Made by a program: the position numbers and the translations under genes | IMG/VR virus record: IMGVR_UViG_3300032163_000021 | Location: 1-51,104 of that record | DNA from: a virus | Reading direction: 5' to 3' (one strand) | Length of the DNA: 51,104 nucleotides | The notes under the pieces: generated by a model | The model's database searches: none | The model's input: the letters and a program-made list of their open reading frames with translations, nothing else | What the model was told of the DNA's origin: nothing | Shown: piece by piece, positions 7,791 through 15,179 of the stretch | Layout: each line of letters opens with the position of its first letter | Position numbering within the stretch: position 1 is the first letter of the stretch

Positions 7791-7939
7791 TTGATTACCT
7801 CTATCATCAGAATGGGGGTGATGCGGTGGTTCGGCCTTGCCCACGCTCGCGCGATGGCTTTGTGCTTGTACGAGGAGAGCAAGATGCCCGTTCGTATCTC
7901 CACAATGCCCCATGCCCGCTCCGGTCTCATCGTCTTCAT
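7787..7939 (-). CDS. small hypothetical protein, 50 aa
   Basis: Starts at ATG 7939 in an ATGA overlap with the preceding zinc-ribbon gene, behind GGGAAGG. A small beta-rich protein (RAWGIVEIRTGILLSSYKHK) ending ILMIEVIK. A pattern of strand, turn and helix like the short 'ERAWGIV' proteins of other phages, with no known role. The exact 4-base overlaps on both sides support it despite its size. Confidence 0.55.
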   Translation of the reverse strand: MKTMRPERAWGIVEIRTGILLSSYKHKAIARAWARPNHRITPILMIEVIK

Positions 7940-8211
7940 AGCCTTCCCCGCCTTCGCCTGCTTCGGGGTCGTGACGCCTCTCTCGATTGATGGAGCGTCT
8001 TCCCCAATGCATCTGTGGGCGGCACGTCTCGAATGTACTCGAATGGATGCTCTTGTCCTGGCATCATGCGCAGCGACGCAGATCCAGGGTCTTGCCGATT
8101 GCCGCAGTATTTCGCGCACACAGCGATATACCGCTTTTGAAAGAAGTCGATGCCCGTAGGAAACTCGGCTTCGTCTCCAACGTATCCGCACTTGGTACAT
8201 TTGACTTTCAT
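7936..8211 (-). CDS. zinc-ribbon small protein, 91 aa
   Basis: N-terminal zinc ribbon: CTKC at 5-8 and Cys32/Cys36 (VCAKYC), separated by a beta hairpin. The remainder is polar and ends in an Arg-rich tail (SRPRSRRRRGRL) that may bind nucleic acid. Ribosome site AAGGAGGAG precedes ATG 8211. The start overlaps the upstream gene's stop and the stop overlaps the next gene's start. Function unknown. Confidence 0.65.
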   Translation of the reverse strand: MKVKCTKCGYVGDEAEFPTGIDFFQKRYIAVCAKYCGNRQDPGSASLRMMPGQEHPFEYIRDVPPTDALGKTLHQSREASRPRSRRRRGRL

Positions 8212-8429
8212 GTCTGCTTCTCCTCCTTCGCCCCCTCGGCGCCGGGGGCAGGGGCGGGCGGGGCGGGCTTAGCCTCGACGACGGCGAGAACGTCTCCGAA
8301 TAGCGGGGTGATCGCTTGTGCGAGCTTGTGATCCTGATATCCTTTGTGCTGAAACTCCAGTCGCAGGTTGATGATTCTCTGGTGGATCTTTTCGTATATC
8401 GCATCTCTGCGTTTCTGTGATAGCTTCAT
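8208..8429 (-). CDS. small helical protein with Pro/Ala linker, 73 aa
   Basis: Basic helical N-terminal half (KLSQKRRDAIYEKIHQRIINLRLEF), a short hydrophobic middle, and a C-terminal Pro/Ala/Glu-rich tail (KPAPPAPAPGAEG). Starts at ATG 8429 in a 4-base overlap with the 327-residue gene. The tail looks like a flexible linker. No family recognised. Confidence 0.55.
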   Translation of the reverse strand: MKLSQKRRDAIYEKIHQRIINLRLEFQHKGYQDHKLAQAITPLFGDVLAVVEAKPAPPAPAPGAEGAKEEKQT

Positions 8430-9409
8430 GGCTTATCCACCCCCTCCCGCTTCGTCGCGGTGTCGGGCTCGTGGATCTCGGGAAGGCGGCACCACTGCGT
8501 ATCGGGGAAGATGTTGAACCCACGTCCGTTTAGCGCGGAGAAGGTGTAGGGGATTCCCCATTGTCCATTTGCCAGATGCCGGTGCAGGTACAGACCGCAC
8601 GATGTTGGCGTCCCATGCGTCCACACCAGCCGGGCGCGGGCGAGGTCGGTGCGGAGGCGGTCGATCGTCTCGCACAGTTCGTTGACGAGTTCTCCGGTGT
8701 CCGGGTGTGTCAGTGGTTTGTCCGGATGCCACTCTTTCCACAACGCGGTGCCGCGCCGAATTGCCTTCTCGTACAGGCCAAAAGATTGATCGTGTTCGTC
8801 CACGTCGGCTTCTAGTTTCTTGATCTGTTCGAGTTGTTCTAGACCGCCAGCGAGTAGGTCCACGTTGACCGCCTTCGCCTCCCCGAGCTGGCTCTTGGTC
8901 TCGGCGAGGTCGGTGCGGGCCTGGGTGAGTTTGTCCTCAATCTCTAGCACGGTCGCGAGCTTGCTATAGGCGTGATGGAATTCGACGATGTCCCCTAGCG
9001 CCTCCTCGATAGTCAGCCCCTCTTCGCCTGGATCAGCGATGGCGTTGAGCAGCGTCCGCGTCTCCGCCTTCGCCTCCGCGAGCTGGTGGCGGAGGTCTCT
9101 GATAGTATTCTCCGCGAGATAAAGCTCGTGGTGAAGATGCCCGATTGTCACAGCGCAAGACGAACACCGAGGGAATGGGCCGTTGCCATGGTCGCAGGTA
9201 CACTCCGCCTTCCCCGCATCGGCAGGGCGGCACAGAGCGCAGGACGGCGCGCTCGGATGATGCTGCCAACCTAGTGGGTCCATCTCTGACAGGACGTACT
9301 CTACCCTTCCGCAGCCCTTACAGATCCGCAACTGTATCGGATCGTTGTTTCCTGGATTCAATTGCGGAGTTACATACCTCCACGGCCAGTCCCGCTCAGG
9401 CGTCGGCAT
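8426..9409 (-). CDS. Cys-rich coiled-coil accessory protein, 327 aa
   Basis: The N-terminal 85 residues hold several Cys pairs (CKGC at about 30-33, CALC near 57-60, CTC near 70 and CSSC near 82-85), suggesting one or two zinc sites. A long Glu/Leu/Ala-rich coiled coil follows at roughly 95-225. The C-terminal 80 residues form a separate folded part with Trp, His and Cys (WTHGTPTSCGLYLHRH). Phages often carry such composite accessory proteins; the role is unknown. It overlaps the DUF3850 gene by 14 bases upstream and the next small gene by 4 bases. Confidence 0.7.
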   Translation of the reverse strand: MPTPERDWPWRYVTPQLNPGNNDPIQLRICKGCGRVEYVLSEMDPLGWQHHPSAPSCALCRPADAGKAECTCDHGNGPFPRCSSCAVTIGHLHHELYLAENTIRDLRHQLAEAKAETRTLLNAIADPGEEGLTIEEALGDIVEFHHAYSKLATVLEIEDKLTQARTDLAETKSQLGEAKAVNVDLLAGGLEQLEQIKKLEADVDEHDQSFGLYEKAIRRGTALWKEWHPDKPLTHPDTGELVNELCETIDRLRTDLARARLVWTHGTPTSCGLYLHRHLANGQWGIPYTFSALNGRGFNIFPDTQWCRLPEIHEPDTATKREGVDKP

Positions 9410-9671
9410 GGCGCACCTCGCGAACGGGCTCGATGCCCATGATGCAGATGCCGTGGGGCACGAGCGGACCAGACAAGAGGTAGACCACGGTCATTTCGGC
9501 CGTTCTCTTGCCGAGTCGGAAGCCAGGTTCTTGACGAGGATCGTATTCGTATAGGAGCAAGCAGTCCCCCACTGAAAAGGCCCGGTCCTTCGTTTCGCGA
9601 ACCTCGAACCGTTTCCGTCCGTCGATAATTGCATCCATGTACTCCGGCCAGCACTTCAGGTCATGCCGCAT
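9396..9671 (-). CDS. DUF3850 / ASCH-like domain protein
   Basis: A 91-residue protein matching the DUF3850 pattern: MRHDLKCWPEYMDAI, then DGRKRFEVRE, then F.VGD.L.LYEYDP, and a C-terminal strand (GICIMGIEP). DUF3850 is an ASCH/PUA-like fold thought to bind RNA or modified nucleobases, and it is common in phage early regions. It is the first gene after the promoter at 9708, with a leader of about 30 bases and ribosome site GAAGGGAGG. No catalytic role is proven for the family. Confidence 0.85.
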   Translation of the reverse strand: MRHDLKCWPEYMDAIIDGRKRFEVRETKDRAFSVGDCLLLYEYDPRQEPGFRLGKRTAEMTVVYLLSGPLVPHGICIMGIEPVREVRHADA

Positions 9672-9707
9672 CGCTTCCTCCCTTCTGGCGTCTTCTCCTA
9701 TATGAGA

Positions 9708-9736
9708 ATAATAGCAGAAACCTATGCCGAACGCAA
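9708..9736 (-). promoter_or_regulatory. leftward sigma70-like promoter for accessory operon
   Basis: On the minus strand, TTGCGT (9736-9731), a 17-base spacer and TATTAT (9713-9708). Transcription would start near 9701 and enter the DUF3850 gene at 9671. The TTGC -35 core and the TCTGC just before the -10 match the promoter at 6764. Confidence 0.75.
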
Positions 9737-9755
9737 GCGATTTCTTTCTGGAGAC

Positions 9756-9980
9756 TCATGCGGCTGAGCCGGTTCCTCCTTCCTTCCGAAAGCGGTCCCA
9801 ATCGAGGCAGAGATCCTGCCCTGGAAGGACGCTGTCGTTCCGCAAGAAGAACATGCCGGCCTGGATGCCACGCTCCTGAGCGGCGGCCGTGAACCAAGAC
9901 GGCCAGCGAAAGATGAACCCTGATTCGGCAACGTAGCGGGCCGCCACGAGCTTCTGGCCCATCTCGATCGGCGCCATCAT
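9756..9980 (-). CDS. small hypothetical protein, 74 aa
   Basis: A 74-residue protein with two ATG codons at the start (9980 and 9977). It reads as a compact domain (KLVAARYVAESGFIFRWPSW, then GMFFLRNDSVLPGQDLCLDWDRF). No ribosome site is obvious, and translation is probably coupled to the small membrane gene that stops two bases upstream. Family unknown. Confidence 0.6.
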   Translation of the reverse strand: MMAPIEMGQKLVAARYVAESGFIFRWPSWFTAAAQERGIQAGMFFLRNDSVLPGQDLCLDWDRFRKEGGTGSAA

Positions 9981-9981
9981 G

Positions 9982-10101
9982 TCAGAACCCGCGGCGGGCG
10001 GACCGGATGATCAGGGCCGAGGCCAGAACCAGGACCGCGATGCCGGCGGCGAAGATGGTTCCGAGGTTGGCGGCGCAGGCGGTGAGTAGGTTCGTGTTCA
10101 T
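9982..10101 (-). CDS. tiny membrane protein, 39 aa
   Basis: A 39-residue protein from ATG 10101, behind GGAGG seven bases upstream. Nearly all of it is one hydrophobic segment (residues 6-32, GTIFAAGIAVLVLASALII) followed by a basic RSARRGF end, so a single membrane span with a cytoplasmic tail. It is the first gene of the leftward arm after the divergent promoter. Tiny membrane proteins at this place are common in phages and their roles are mostly unknown. Confidence 0.6.
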   Translation of the reverse strand: MNTNLLTACAANLGTIFAAGIAVLVLASALIIRSARRGF

Positions 10102-10214
10102 GGGGTGCCTCCGTTGGTTAGTTATCTCTGGTGTCGCAAGCTCCGTGCCACCGATTGGGCGGGCATTTACAAGGGCTTACGGCGACGGTCTTCCCTCCCG
10201 GCATTGCGGGGCCG

Positions 10215-10228
10215 CATTCTGCAATTGC
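10215..10228 (+). repeat. 14-bp inverted repeat, left copy
   Basis: CATTCTGCAATTGC occurs here and, inverted and exact, at 10816-10829, overlapping the stop codon of the intervening gene. Related short words are nearby: CTGCAATG at 10232 and GCATTGCGG at both 10201 and 10258. These look like binding sites of one protein. Confidence 0.6.
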
Positions 10229-10260
10229 CATCTGCAATGAAGCCCGGTTCAAGAAGAGCA

Positions 10261-10289
10261 TTGCGGTTCCCATATCTAAATCATATAAT
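10261..10289 (+). promoter_or_regulatory. rightward early promoter
   Basis: TTGCGG (10261-10266), 17-base spacer, perfect TATAAT (10284-10289). The start near 10296 gives a leader of about 50 bases before ATG 10345. The -35 box overlaps one GCATTGCGG repeat, so a protein bound there could block it. Confidence 0.8.
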
Positions 10290-10314
10290 AATTGGGATTG
10301 GGAGACGCAGGCAA
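10285..10314 (-). promoter_or_regulatory. overlapping leftward early promoter
   Basis: On the minus strand, TTGCCT (10314-10309), an 18-base spacer and TATTAT (10290-10285). Its -10 box covers nearly the same bases as the -10 box of the rightward promoter. Only one polymerase could bind at a time. It would feed the leftward arm starting at ATG 10101, with a leader of about 175 bases. Confidence 0.55.
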
Positions 10315-10344
10315 CCCTTATTTCCCAACCCACAGGAGGCTCCC

Positions 10345-10830
10345 ATGCCGCGCAAAGGCCCCCACGTCGATCCGCTCAGTCCGTCCCCGGTTCCTCGTTC
10401 AGGACCGACCCCGGCCGAAAAGTGCCAGGCGGCCCGCAAGGGGGCACTACAAAACGACATAGTGCGCGTCATTGTCGACAACATCTCCCGGGCCGTCGGT
10501 CGGATGTACGGCGAGCAACTGAACGGCATGACCGGCCCGGAGCGGTGGGCGGTCCTCCACTTGGTCTCGTTGGATTTCACCGGGCGCCGGTTCACCGCCC
10601 CGGCGGAACCTCCGCCCTCCCCGTGGATGGATCTCAGCGCTGGCGCCCCGGCGCTCGGGACCGAGGTCTCCTGCCGGGTCAAGATCGGCGGAGAGGTCCG
10701 GGATCGGCTCGCACTTTTCGTGGCTCCTAGGGCCAGGGCAGATCGAGGCTGGGCGACGGTCCTGGTAGACGGCAGGACGCGGAGCGGCCGAGTGTACAAG
10801 CCCATCGCGCAAAGCGCAATTGCAGAATGA
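10345..10830 (+). CDS. hypothetical early protein, 161 aa
   Basis: First rightward gene, from ATG 10345 behind AGGAGG. The N-terminus is Pro/Arg-rich, the middle helical (NDIVRVIVDNISRAVGRMYGE) and the C-terminal half beta-rich (RVKIGGEVRDRLALFVAP). No family recognised. It is flanked by a 14-bp inverted repeat, one copy before the promoter and one over its stop codon, so it may be an autoregulating DNA-binding protein. That is inference from the sites, not from the protein. Confidence 0.65.
   Translation: MPRKGPHVDPLSPSPVPRSGPTPAEKCQAARKGALQNDIVRVIVDNISRAVGRMYGEQLNGMTGPERWAVLHLVSLDFTGRRFTAPAEPPPSPWMDLSAGAPALGTEVSCRVKIGGEVRDRLALFVAPRARADRGWATVLVDGRTRSGRVYKPIAQSAIAE
10816..10829 (-). repeat. 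14-bp inverted repeat, right copy
   Basis: Exact inverted copy of 10215-10228. It overlaps the last codons of the 161-residue gene and is followed at 10842-10847 by GCAATG-type sequence similar to the sites at 10201 and 10258. Confidence 0.6.
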
Positions 10831-10941
10831 CCGACGCGCAATGCTGGTCGGGCCGGATGGTGCCATAAGCCTATGTGGGAGCGATGGCATGGGAAATGCG
10901 TCTCCAAAGGCATGATCACGACAAACAACAAGGAGGTGACC

Positions 10942-11514
10942 ATGAGCTTCACAATCACTTGCCCCGAAGGAATCGCCGATCTGCACTGTCACTACCAGGG
11001 CCAATCCGAGCCGCAGCGGGTCTATGTGCAACTCGACGGCACCAACCTTTCAATGGCCTATGACGGCGAGATCGGCAACGCCGTGCCGATGGCGGTGCAC
11101 CATGGAACGACCCTGCGTTGGACGCTGCCCCGCAATGTGGTTCCGACAGCGAGGGCCGCGGGCGAGCTGCTCGACATGGTGGCCCCCTTGGCCGAGCGGG
11201 TCGCGGCCGGGCTCACCGAGGAGTGGAACGGGAGCAATCACGTCGGGAGGCTCGACGACGACGCGACCGAGGCTGGCGAGCAGATTGATCGGCTGATTAC
11301 CGAGTGGTCTGGGGCTCTCGACTCGGCCGAGAGTGTCTACGAGGTCGACGCGGCCGAGTGGTATCAGGACGCACCGCCGGCTGTCACGGCGGATGCGACA
11401 GACGCGGACCTCGAGCGGATCGCGGAGACGATGCGGGAGGAGATGGAGCCGAACCAGCTGCTGACGGGGGAGATCAGGTATCTCGATCGGTTGCGGGAAA
11501 AGGCTCAGTCATGA
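10942..11514 (+). CDS. conserved phage hypothetical protein, 190 aa
   Basis: Starts at ATG 10942 behind a near-perfect ribosome site (AAGGAGGTGACC). The N-terminal 70 residues form a beta-rich domain (CPEGIADLHCHYQGQSEPQ, then YDGEIGNAVPMAVHHG), and the C-terminal half is helical and very acidic. Related proteins occur in other phages and environmental viral sequences with no known role. The 110-base gap before it has no second gene and contains the right-hand repeat. An earlier in-frame ATG at 10873 lacks a ribosome site. Confidence 0.7.
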   Translation: MSFTITCPEGIADLHCHYQGQSEPQRVYVQLDGTNLSMAYDGEIGNAVPMAVHHGTTLRWTLPRNVVPTARAAGELLDMVAPLAERVAAGLTEEWNGSNHVGRLDDDATEAGEQIDRLITEWSGALDSAESVYEVDAAEWYQDAPPAVTADATDADLERIAETMREEMEPNQLLTGEIRYLDRLREKAQS

Positions 11515-11738
11515 CAACCGCCGCATCAATCGAGCGGTGCCAGTTCTGCGGCGTCCTCCACGACGGCGAGGTCTGCGCCCGGTGCGCGAGGCGAGGACAC
11601 TACGTTCTGCGTGGCGTCGCCTACTACGCCGACGGGACGCCGGTCGAGCGCCCGATCTCCGAGTACGGCCCGAGCCGGGTGCGCCCACGCCGGGCGCCTG
11701 AGAGGGAAGATAAGAACGCGGAGGGACGGACATCGTGA
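11511..11738 (+). CDS. zinc-ribbon small protein, 75 aa
   Basis: Starts at ATG 11511 in an ATGA overlap. CQFC at about 10-13 and CARC at about 22-25 form a typical four-Cys zinc ribbon. The C-terminal part is basic and Pro/Arg-rich. Probably a nucleic-acid or protein-binding accessory factor. No specific family can be named. Confidence 0.65.
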   Translation: MTTAASIERCQFCGVLHDGEVCARCARRGHYVLRGVAYYADGTPVERPISEYGPSRVRPRRAPEREDKNAEGRTS

Positions 11739-11977
11739 GCTTCTACCTGACGGCCGCGCAGTACGCGGCCCAGGATCCGATCGAGGTCGGCTACGTCGGC
11801 CGCTTCAGCGCCCAGATCGGAGACGAGAACGTCGGGCACGTCGTCCGCGGCGTGGTTGCGTCCTGGGTTCCGGACCCGTTCGGGAGATCCGACCAGCTCC
11901 TAGCCGAGGTCACATTCGATCACCTGAGAATTGGCACGTGGCTGCCGGCCTGTCTGCTGAGAAAGGAGATCAGATGA
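11735..11977 (+). CDS. hypothetical protein, 80 aa, GTG start
   Basis: GTG 11735 overlaps the previous stop (GTGA) behind GGAGGGACGG. A small beta-rich protein (IEVGYVGRFSAQIGDENVG) with a single Cys near the C-terminus. No family recognised. Its stop overlaps the next gene's ATG. Confidence 0.6.
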   Translation: MSFYLTAAQYAAQDPIEVGYVGRFSAQIGDENVGHVVRGVVASWVPDPFGRSDQLLAEVTFDHLRIGTWLPACLLRKEIR

Positions 11978-12171
11978 GCAAGATCCCCGCGCTGGCGTCG
12001 TACATCCGCTGGTTGAGGATCTCCGTTGACGACGCGACGGAGGAGATGACCCCGCAGCAGGAAGTGGAGTACCTCCGGAACCGGCTGATCGCCGAGGTCT
12101 CGAAGTGCTCCCGCATTCAATGGCGTGAGCCGCGCACCGAGCCTGTACCGAAAGAAGGGAGGACACCGTGA
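11974..12171 (+). CDS. hypothetical helical protein, 65 aa
   Basis: ATG 11974 follows AAAGGAGATC and overlaps the previous stop. Mostly helical, with an acidic centre (DDATEEMTPQQEVEYLRNRL) and a basic end. Function unknown. Part of the chain of overlapping early genes leading to the helicase. Confidence 0.6.
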   Translation: MSKIPALASYIRWLRISVDDATEEMTPQQEVEYLRNRLIAEVSKCSRIQWREPRTEPVPKEGRTP

Positions 12172-12539
12172 CCAGAGAAAAAGCCGAGGCCGTCTCCCGG
12201 ATCTACTCCGAGCTGGCCGTCGCTCGCCTGCAGATCCACGAGATGACGGACCAGATCCGCATCCTCCGGGCTCGGCTTGCCGAGAACGACGGCTCCCACC
12301 TCTCGGACCGCCTGGTGGACGGGCGCATCCTGACGATACAGGAGATGGAAGAGTACATCGCCGCGGAGATCGGCCTGCAGTGCGAGATCGGCTACGAGGC
12401 CGCTCGGACCGTCCTGGTGCATGACGCGGCGGTGGCGATCTATATGTTCGGCGAGGACGAGCTGGAGCGGTTCGCGGCTGACTGGCGTCGGGCTGGCAGG
12501 AACGGTGCAGGTCCGATCCGAGATGGGAGGGCCATATAG
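12168..12539 (+). CDS. hypothetical coiled-coil protein, 123 aa, GTG start
   Basis: GTG 12168 overlaps the previous stop behind AAGGGAGG. Residues 1-45 form a helix with heptad-like spacing (AVARLQIHEMTDQIRILRARL), followed by a mixed domain with several Glu-rich helices. Its stop (TAG) shares bases with the helicase GTG. No known family; a helicase or methyltransferase helper is possible only from position. Confidence 0.6.
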   Translation: MTREKAEAVSRIYSELAVARLQIHEMTDQIRILRARLAENDGSHLSDRLVDGRILTIQEMEEYIAAEIGLQCEIGYEAARTVLVHDAAVAIYMFGEDELERFAADWRRAGRNGAGPIRDGRAI

Positions 12540-13930
12540 TGGGATCCTATGCCGACTTTCTGCGCGCCAAGTCGCAGGCCGGATCCATGCACGGGTTCGC
12601 GCCCGTATGGATGCCGGACTTCCTCTTCGACTTCCAACGGGAACTCGTGGACTGGTCTCTCCGCAAGGGCAGGTCCGCGATCTTCGCGGACTGCGGTCTG
12701 GGGAAGACGCCCATGCAACTGGTGTGGGCGGAAAACGTCATCCGCCACACCGTGCGCCCTGTATTGATTATCACCCCGCTTGCCGTCTCGGCGCAGACGA
12801 TTCGCGAGGGCGTCAAGTTTGGGATCGAATGCGAACGGTCCTCTGACGGGTCGGTCAAGTCCAACATTACCATCACGAACTACGAACGCCTGCACCACTT
12901 CAGCCCGGATAACTTCGCGGGCGTGGTCTGCGACGAGTCCAGCGCCATCAAGTCGTTCAACGGAAAGCACCGGGCCGAAGTCACGGAGTTTCTGCGGACG
13001 GTCCCGTACCGGCTGCTTTGCACGGCCACCGCGGCACCTAATGACTACATCGAACTCGGTACATCGAGCGAGGCGCTGGGCGAGTTGGGGCAGATGGATA
13101 TGCTCGGCCGATTCTTCAAAAACGACCAGAACAACTGCGACATGAAGCGAGCGCGGGCTTTCGGAGGCAAGGCGCAATCCTGGCGATTCAAGGGCCACGC
13201 CGAACAAGCATTCTGGCGGTGGGTTTGCTCGTGGGCGAGGGCGGTGCGCAAGCCGTCTGATCTCGGGTTCGATGACACTCGCTTCGTGCTTCCTCCGCTC
13301 ATAGAAAAGGAGCACGAGGTCAAGGCGCGGACGAATCCTCCGGGGATGTTATTCAACCTTCCGGCGGCGAACTTCCGGGAAGAGCGCGAGGAGCGTAGGC
13401 GCACGGTGCAGGAGCGGTGCGAGGTTGTCGCCGGTCTTGTGGACCACAAGGATCCGGTAGTGGTCTGGTGCCATCTGAACGCGGAGGGAGATCTGCTGGA
13501 GAAACTGATTCTAAACGCGAAACAAGTGAAGGGCGGAGACAGCGACGAAGAGAAGGAATCAACCTACGAGGCGTTCCGTAATGGCGGCCTACGGGTTCTC
13601 ATCAGCAAGCCGAAGATAGGCGCCTTTGGACTCAACTGGGAGTTCTGCGCCCACGTCGTGACCTTCGCCTCGCACAGTTACGAGCAATACTACCAGTCGG
13701 TCCGCCGCTGCTGGAGGTTCGGCCAGACCCGGCCGGTTTCCGTTGACCTGGTGGCGACCGAAGGAGAGAGAGGTATCAAGAATAACATGCGCCGGAAGTC
13801 GGAAGCGGCCGACAAGATGTTCACTTCGCTGGTATCCAACATGAACGACTCGCTGCACGTTGACCGATCCGTCACTTACAGCACGAAACCGGAGGTTCCT
13901 TCATGGCTATCTAGACCAGTCGCTCACTGA
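12539..13930 (+). CDS. SF2 DEAD/SNF2-like helicase
   Basis: A 463-residue two-domain superfamily 2 helicase or translocase. Walker A reads ADCGLGKT (50-57), motif II is CDESS (131-135) in place of DEAH, and motif III is TATAAPND (162-169). The C-terminal domain carries motif V (GAFGLNW near 361-367) and motif VI QSVRRCWRFGQTR (386-398), the SNF2-type arginine-finger motif. Such proteins are frequent in phage early regions beside a DNA methyltransferase and may remodel or unwind DNA. The GTG start at 12539 overlaps the upstream stop by one base. The 3' end overlaps the methyltransferase frame. Confidence 0.9.
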   Translation: MGSYADFLRAKSQAGSMHGFAPVWMPDFLFDFQRELVDWSLRKGRSAIFADCGLGKTPMQLVWAENVIRHTVRPVLIITPLAVSAQTIREGVKFGIECERSSDGSVKSNITITNYERLHHFSPDNFAGVVCDESSAIKSFNGKHRAEVTEFLRTVPYRLLCTATAAPNDYIELGTSSEALGELGQMDMLGRFFKNDQNNCDMKRARAFGGKAQSWRFKGHAEQAFWRWVCSWARAVRKPSDLGFDDTRFVLPPLIEKEHEVKARTNPPGMLFNLPAANFREEREERRRTVQERCEVVAGLVDHKDPVVVWCHLNAEGDLLEKLILNAKQVKGGDSDEEKESTYEAFRNGGLRVLISKPKIGAFGLNWEFCAHVVTFASHSYEQYYQSVRRCWRFGQTRPVSVDLVATEGERGIKNNMRRKSEAADKMFTSLVSNMNDSLHVDRSVTYSTKPEVPSWLSRPVAH

Positions 13931-14945
13931 TCGGTACGCTCTATACAATGGTGACTGTTTGGAAGTGATGCCGACACTCCCGAAGGAGAGTGTACACCTA
14001 TCGGTATACAGCCCTCCATTCGCGGGCCTTTACCAGTATTCTTCCAGCGAGCGAGACCTATCGAACTCCCGCGACTATGGGGAGTTCTTCGCGCATTATG
14101 AGTTCGTCGTGAAGGAGATCTTCCGGCTTACGCTGCCCGGACGAATGACTGCGGTGCATTGTATGGATGTCCCGTCGGGGAATACCGGCCTCGATTGTCT
14201 CTCTGACTTTCCCGGCGACATCATTCGGATGCACGATAGGATCGGATTCCACTACGTCGCCCGCTACCACGTATGGAAGGAGCCTCTCACGGTCCGCAAT
14301 CGGACGATGACCAAGAGCCTCGCCCACAAGTCCATCGTTGACGACTCGTCTCGGTGCTCGTGCGCCAGCGCGGACTACCTGTTGGTGTTCCGGCGCAAAG
14401 GCAAGAATACGATTCCGGTAGAGCATCCTATCGGCCTCACCGAGTATGCCGGGGAACGTCAGATCCCTTCGGACCTACTCCGATACCGAGGTTGGAAGGG
14501 AAACCAGATCGAGAATCGGTATTCGCATTGGATCTGGCGGCAGTACGCCTCGGCGTTCTGGGATGACGTCCGGCTCGATCGGGTACTGCCGTACCGCCCG
14601 GCGCGCGACGAGGAAGATGAGAAGCACGTTCACCCGCTGCAACTCGACGTGATCGAACGCTGCCTCACGCTGTGGAGCAACCCCGGCGAGGTAATCCTCA
14701 CGCCGTTCATGGGCGTCGGCTCGGAGGTTTTCGGGGCCTTGACCATGGGCCGCAAGGCCATCGGCATCGAGCTCAAGTCGTCCTACTACCGGCAGGCGAT
14801 CAAGAACATCGCGACGGTCGGTGAACGCGGCTTGCAGGAGGATCTCCTTTGGGGGGCGGGCAAAGGGGAGGATCCGGATGAAGCCGAAGAGTGGGACGAC
14901 GAAGGCGAGAATGTAGAAACCGAGGAAGAGGATGATTCTCCGTAG
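13860..14945 (+). CDS. DNA (N4/N6) methyltransferase
   Basis: An amino-methyltransferase with the class beta order: motif IV SPPF at 51-54 near the N-terminus, then the SAM-binding motif near 295-315 (ILTPFMGVGSEVFGAL, then IGIEL). It would methylate adenine N6 or cytosine N4 in a site that cannot be read from sequence. No restriction nuclease is nearby, so self-protection or gene control is likely. The C-terminal 35 residues are very acidic. The frame begins at TTG 13860 inside the helicase gene, but the strong ribosome site GGAGG serves ATG 13903, which is in another frame and stops after three codons. The true start is therefore unsure. Confidence 0.88.
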   Translation: MTDPSLTARNRRFLHGYLDQSLTDRYALYNGDCLEVMPTLPKESVHLSVYSPPFAGLYQYSSSERDLSNSRDYGEFFAHYEFVVKEIFRLTLPGRMTAVHCMDVPSGNTGLDCLSDFPGDIIRMHDRIGFHYVARYHVWKEPLTVRNRTMTKSLAHKSIVDDSSRCSCASADYLLVFRRKGKNTIPVEHPIGLTEYAGERQIPSDLLRYRGWKGNQIENRYSHWIWRQYASAFWDDVRLDRVLPYRPARDEEDEKHVHPLQLDVIERCLTLWSNPGEVILTPFMGVGSEVFGALTMGRKAIGIELKSSYYRQAIKNIATVGERGLQEDLLWGAGKGEDPDEAEEWDDEGENVETEEEDDSP

Positions 14946-15058
14946 GATAGATTCTCACTCCCTGGCTGGCCAGTGAAGACGCCCCGCGCTGCGGCGGAAA
15001 CGGCCCAAGGCGAGCGTTCCGTGGGGAAACACGGAGGCAATGCGGCGCCGGATCGGAA

Positions 15059-15092
15059 GCGCCGTAGGCGCGCTCTTTCGGCCCCTGGGGGC
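15059..15092 (+). terminator. pair of GC hairpins, possible terminator
   Basis: GCGCC-GTA-GGCGC (15059-15071) followed by GCTCTTTC, then GCCCC-TG-GGGGC (15081-15092) followed by AAAGG. No long T run, so only a weak intrinsic terminator, but the position between the early transcript and the next promoter fits. Confidence 0.35.
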
Positions 15093-15165
15093 AAAGGTAG
15101 GATCGAGTCGGCCGAATCCAGCCTAAACTCTTTCGGGGCAACCGGTCAGGTGGAATGACAACCCT

Positions 15166-15179
15166 TTGCCGGTCGGCAA
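15166..15179. promoter_or_regulatory. operator-like dyad
   Basis: TTGCCGGTCGGCAA has 6-base arms around GT. A second TTGCCGATCGG lies at 15215, over the -35 box of the promoter. Two like sites about 50 bases apart suggest a regulator binding next to and on the promoter. Confidence 0.45.

Noticed and set aside
12539-14945. DISARM-like defence system
   Set aside because: Helicase and methyltransferase are side by side, but there is no DUF1998, PLD or other DISARM part, and the pair is common in phages.
14973-15158. Plus-strand GTG ORF of 61 codons after the methyltransferase
   Set aside because: No ribosome site, no protein-like pattern, and it covers the hairpins of the non-coding stretch.
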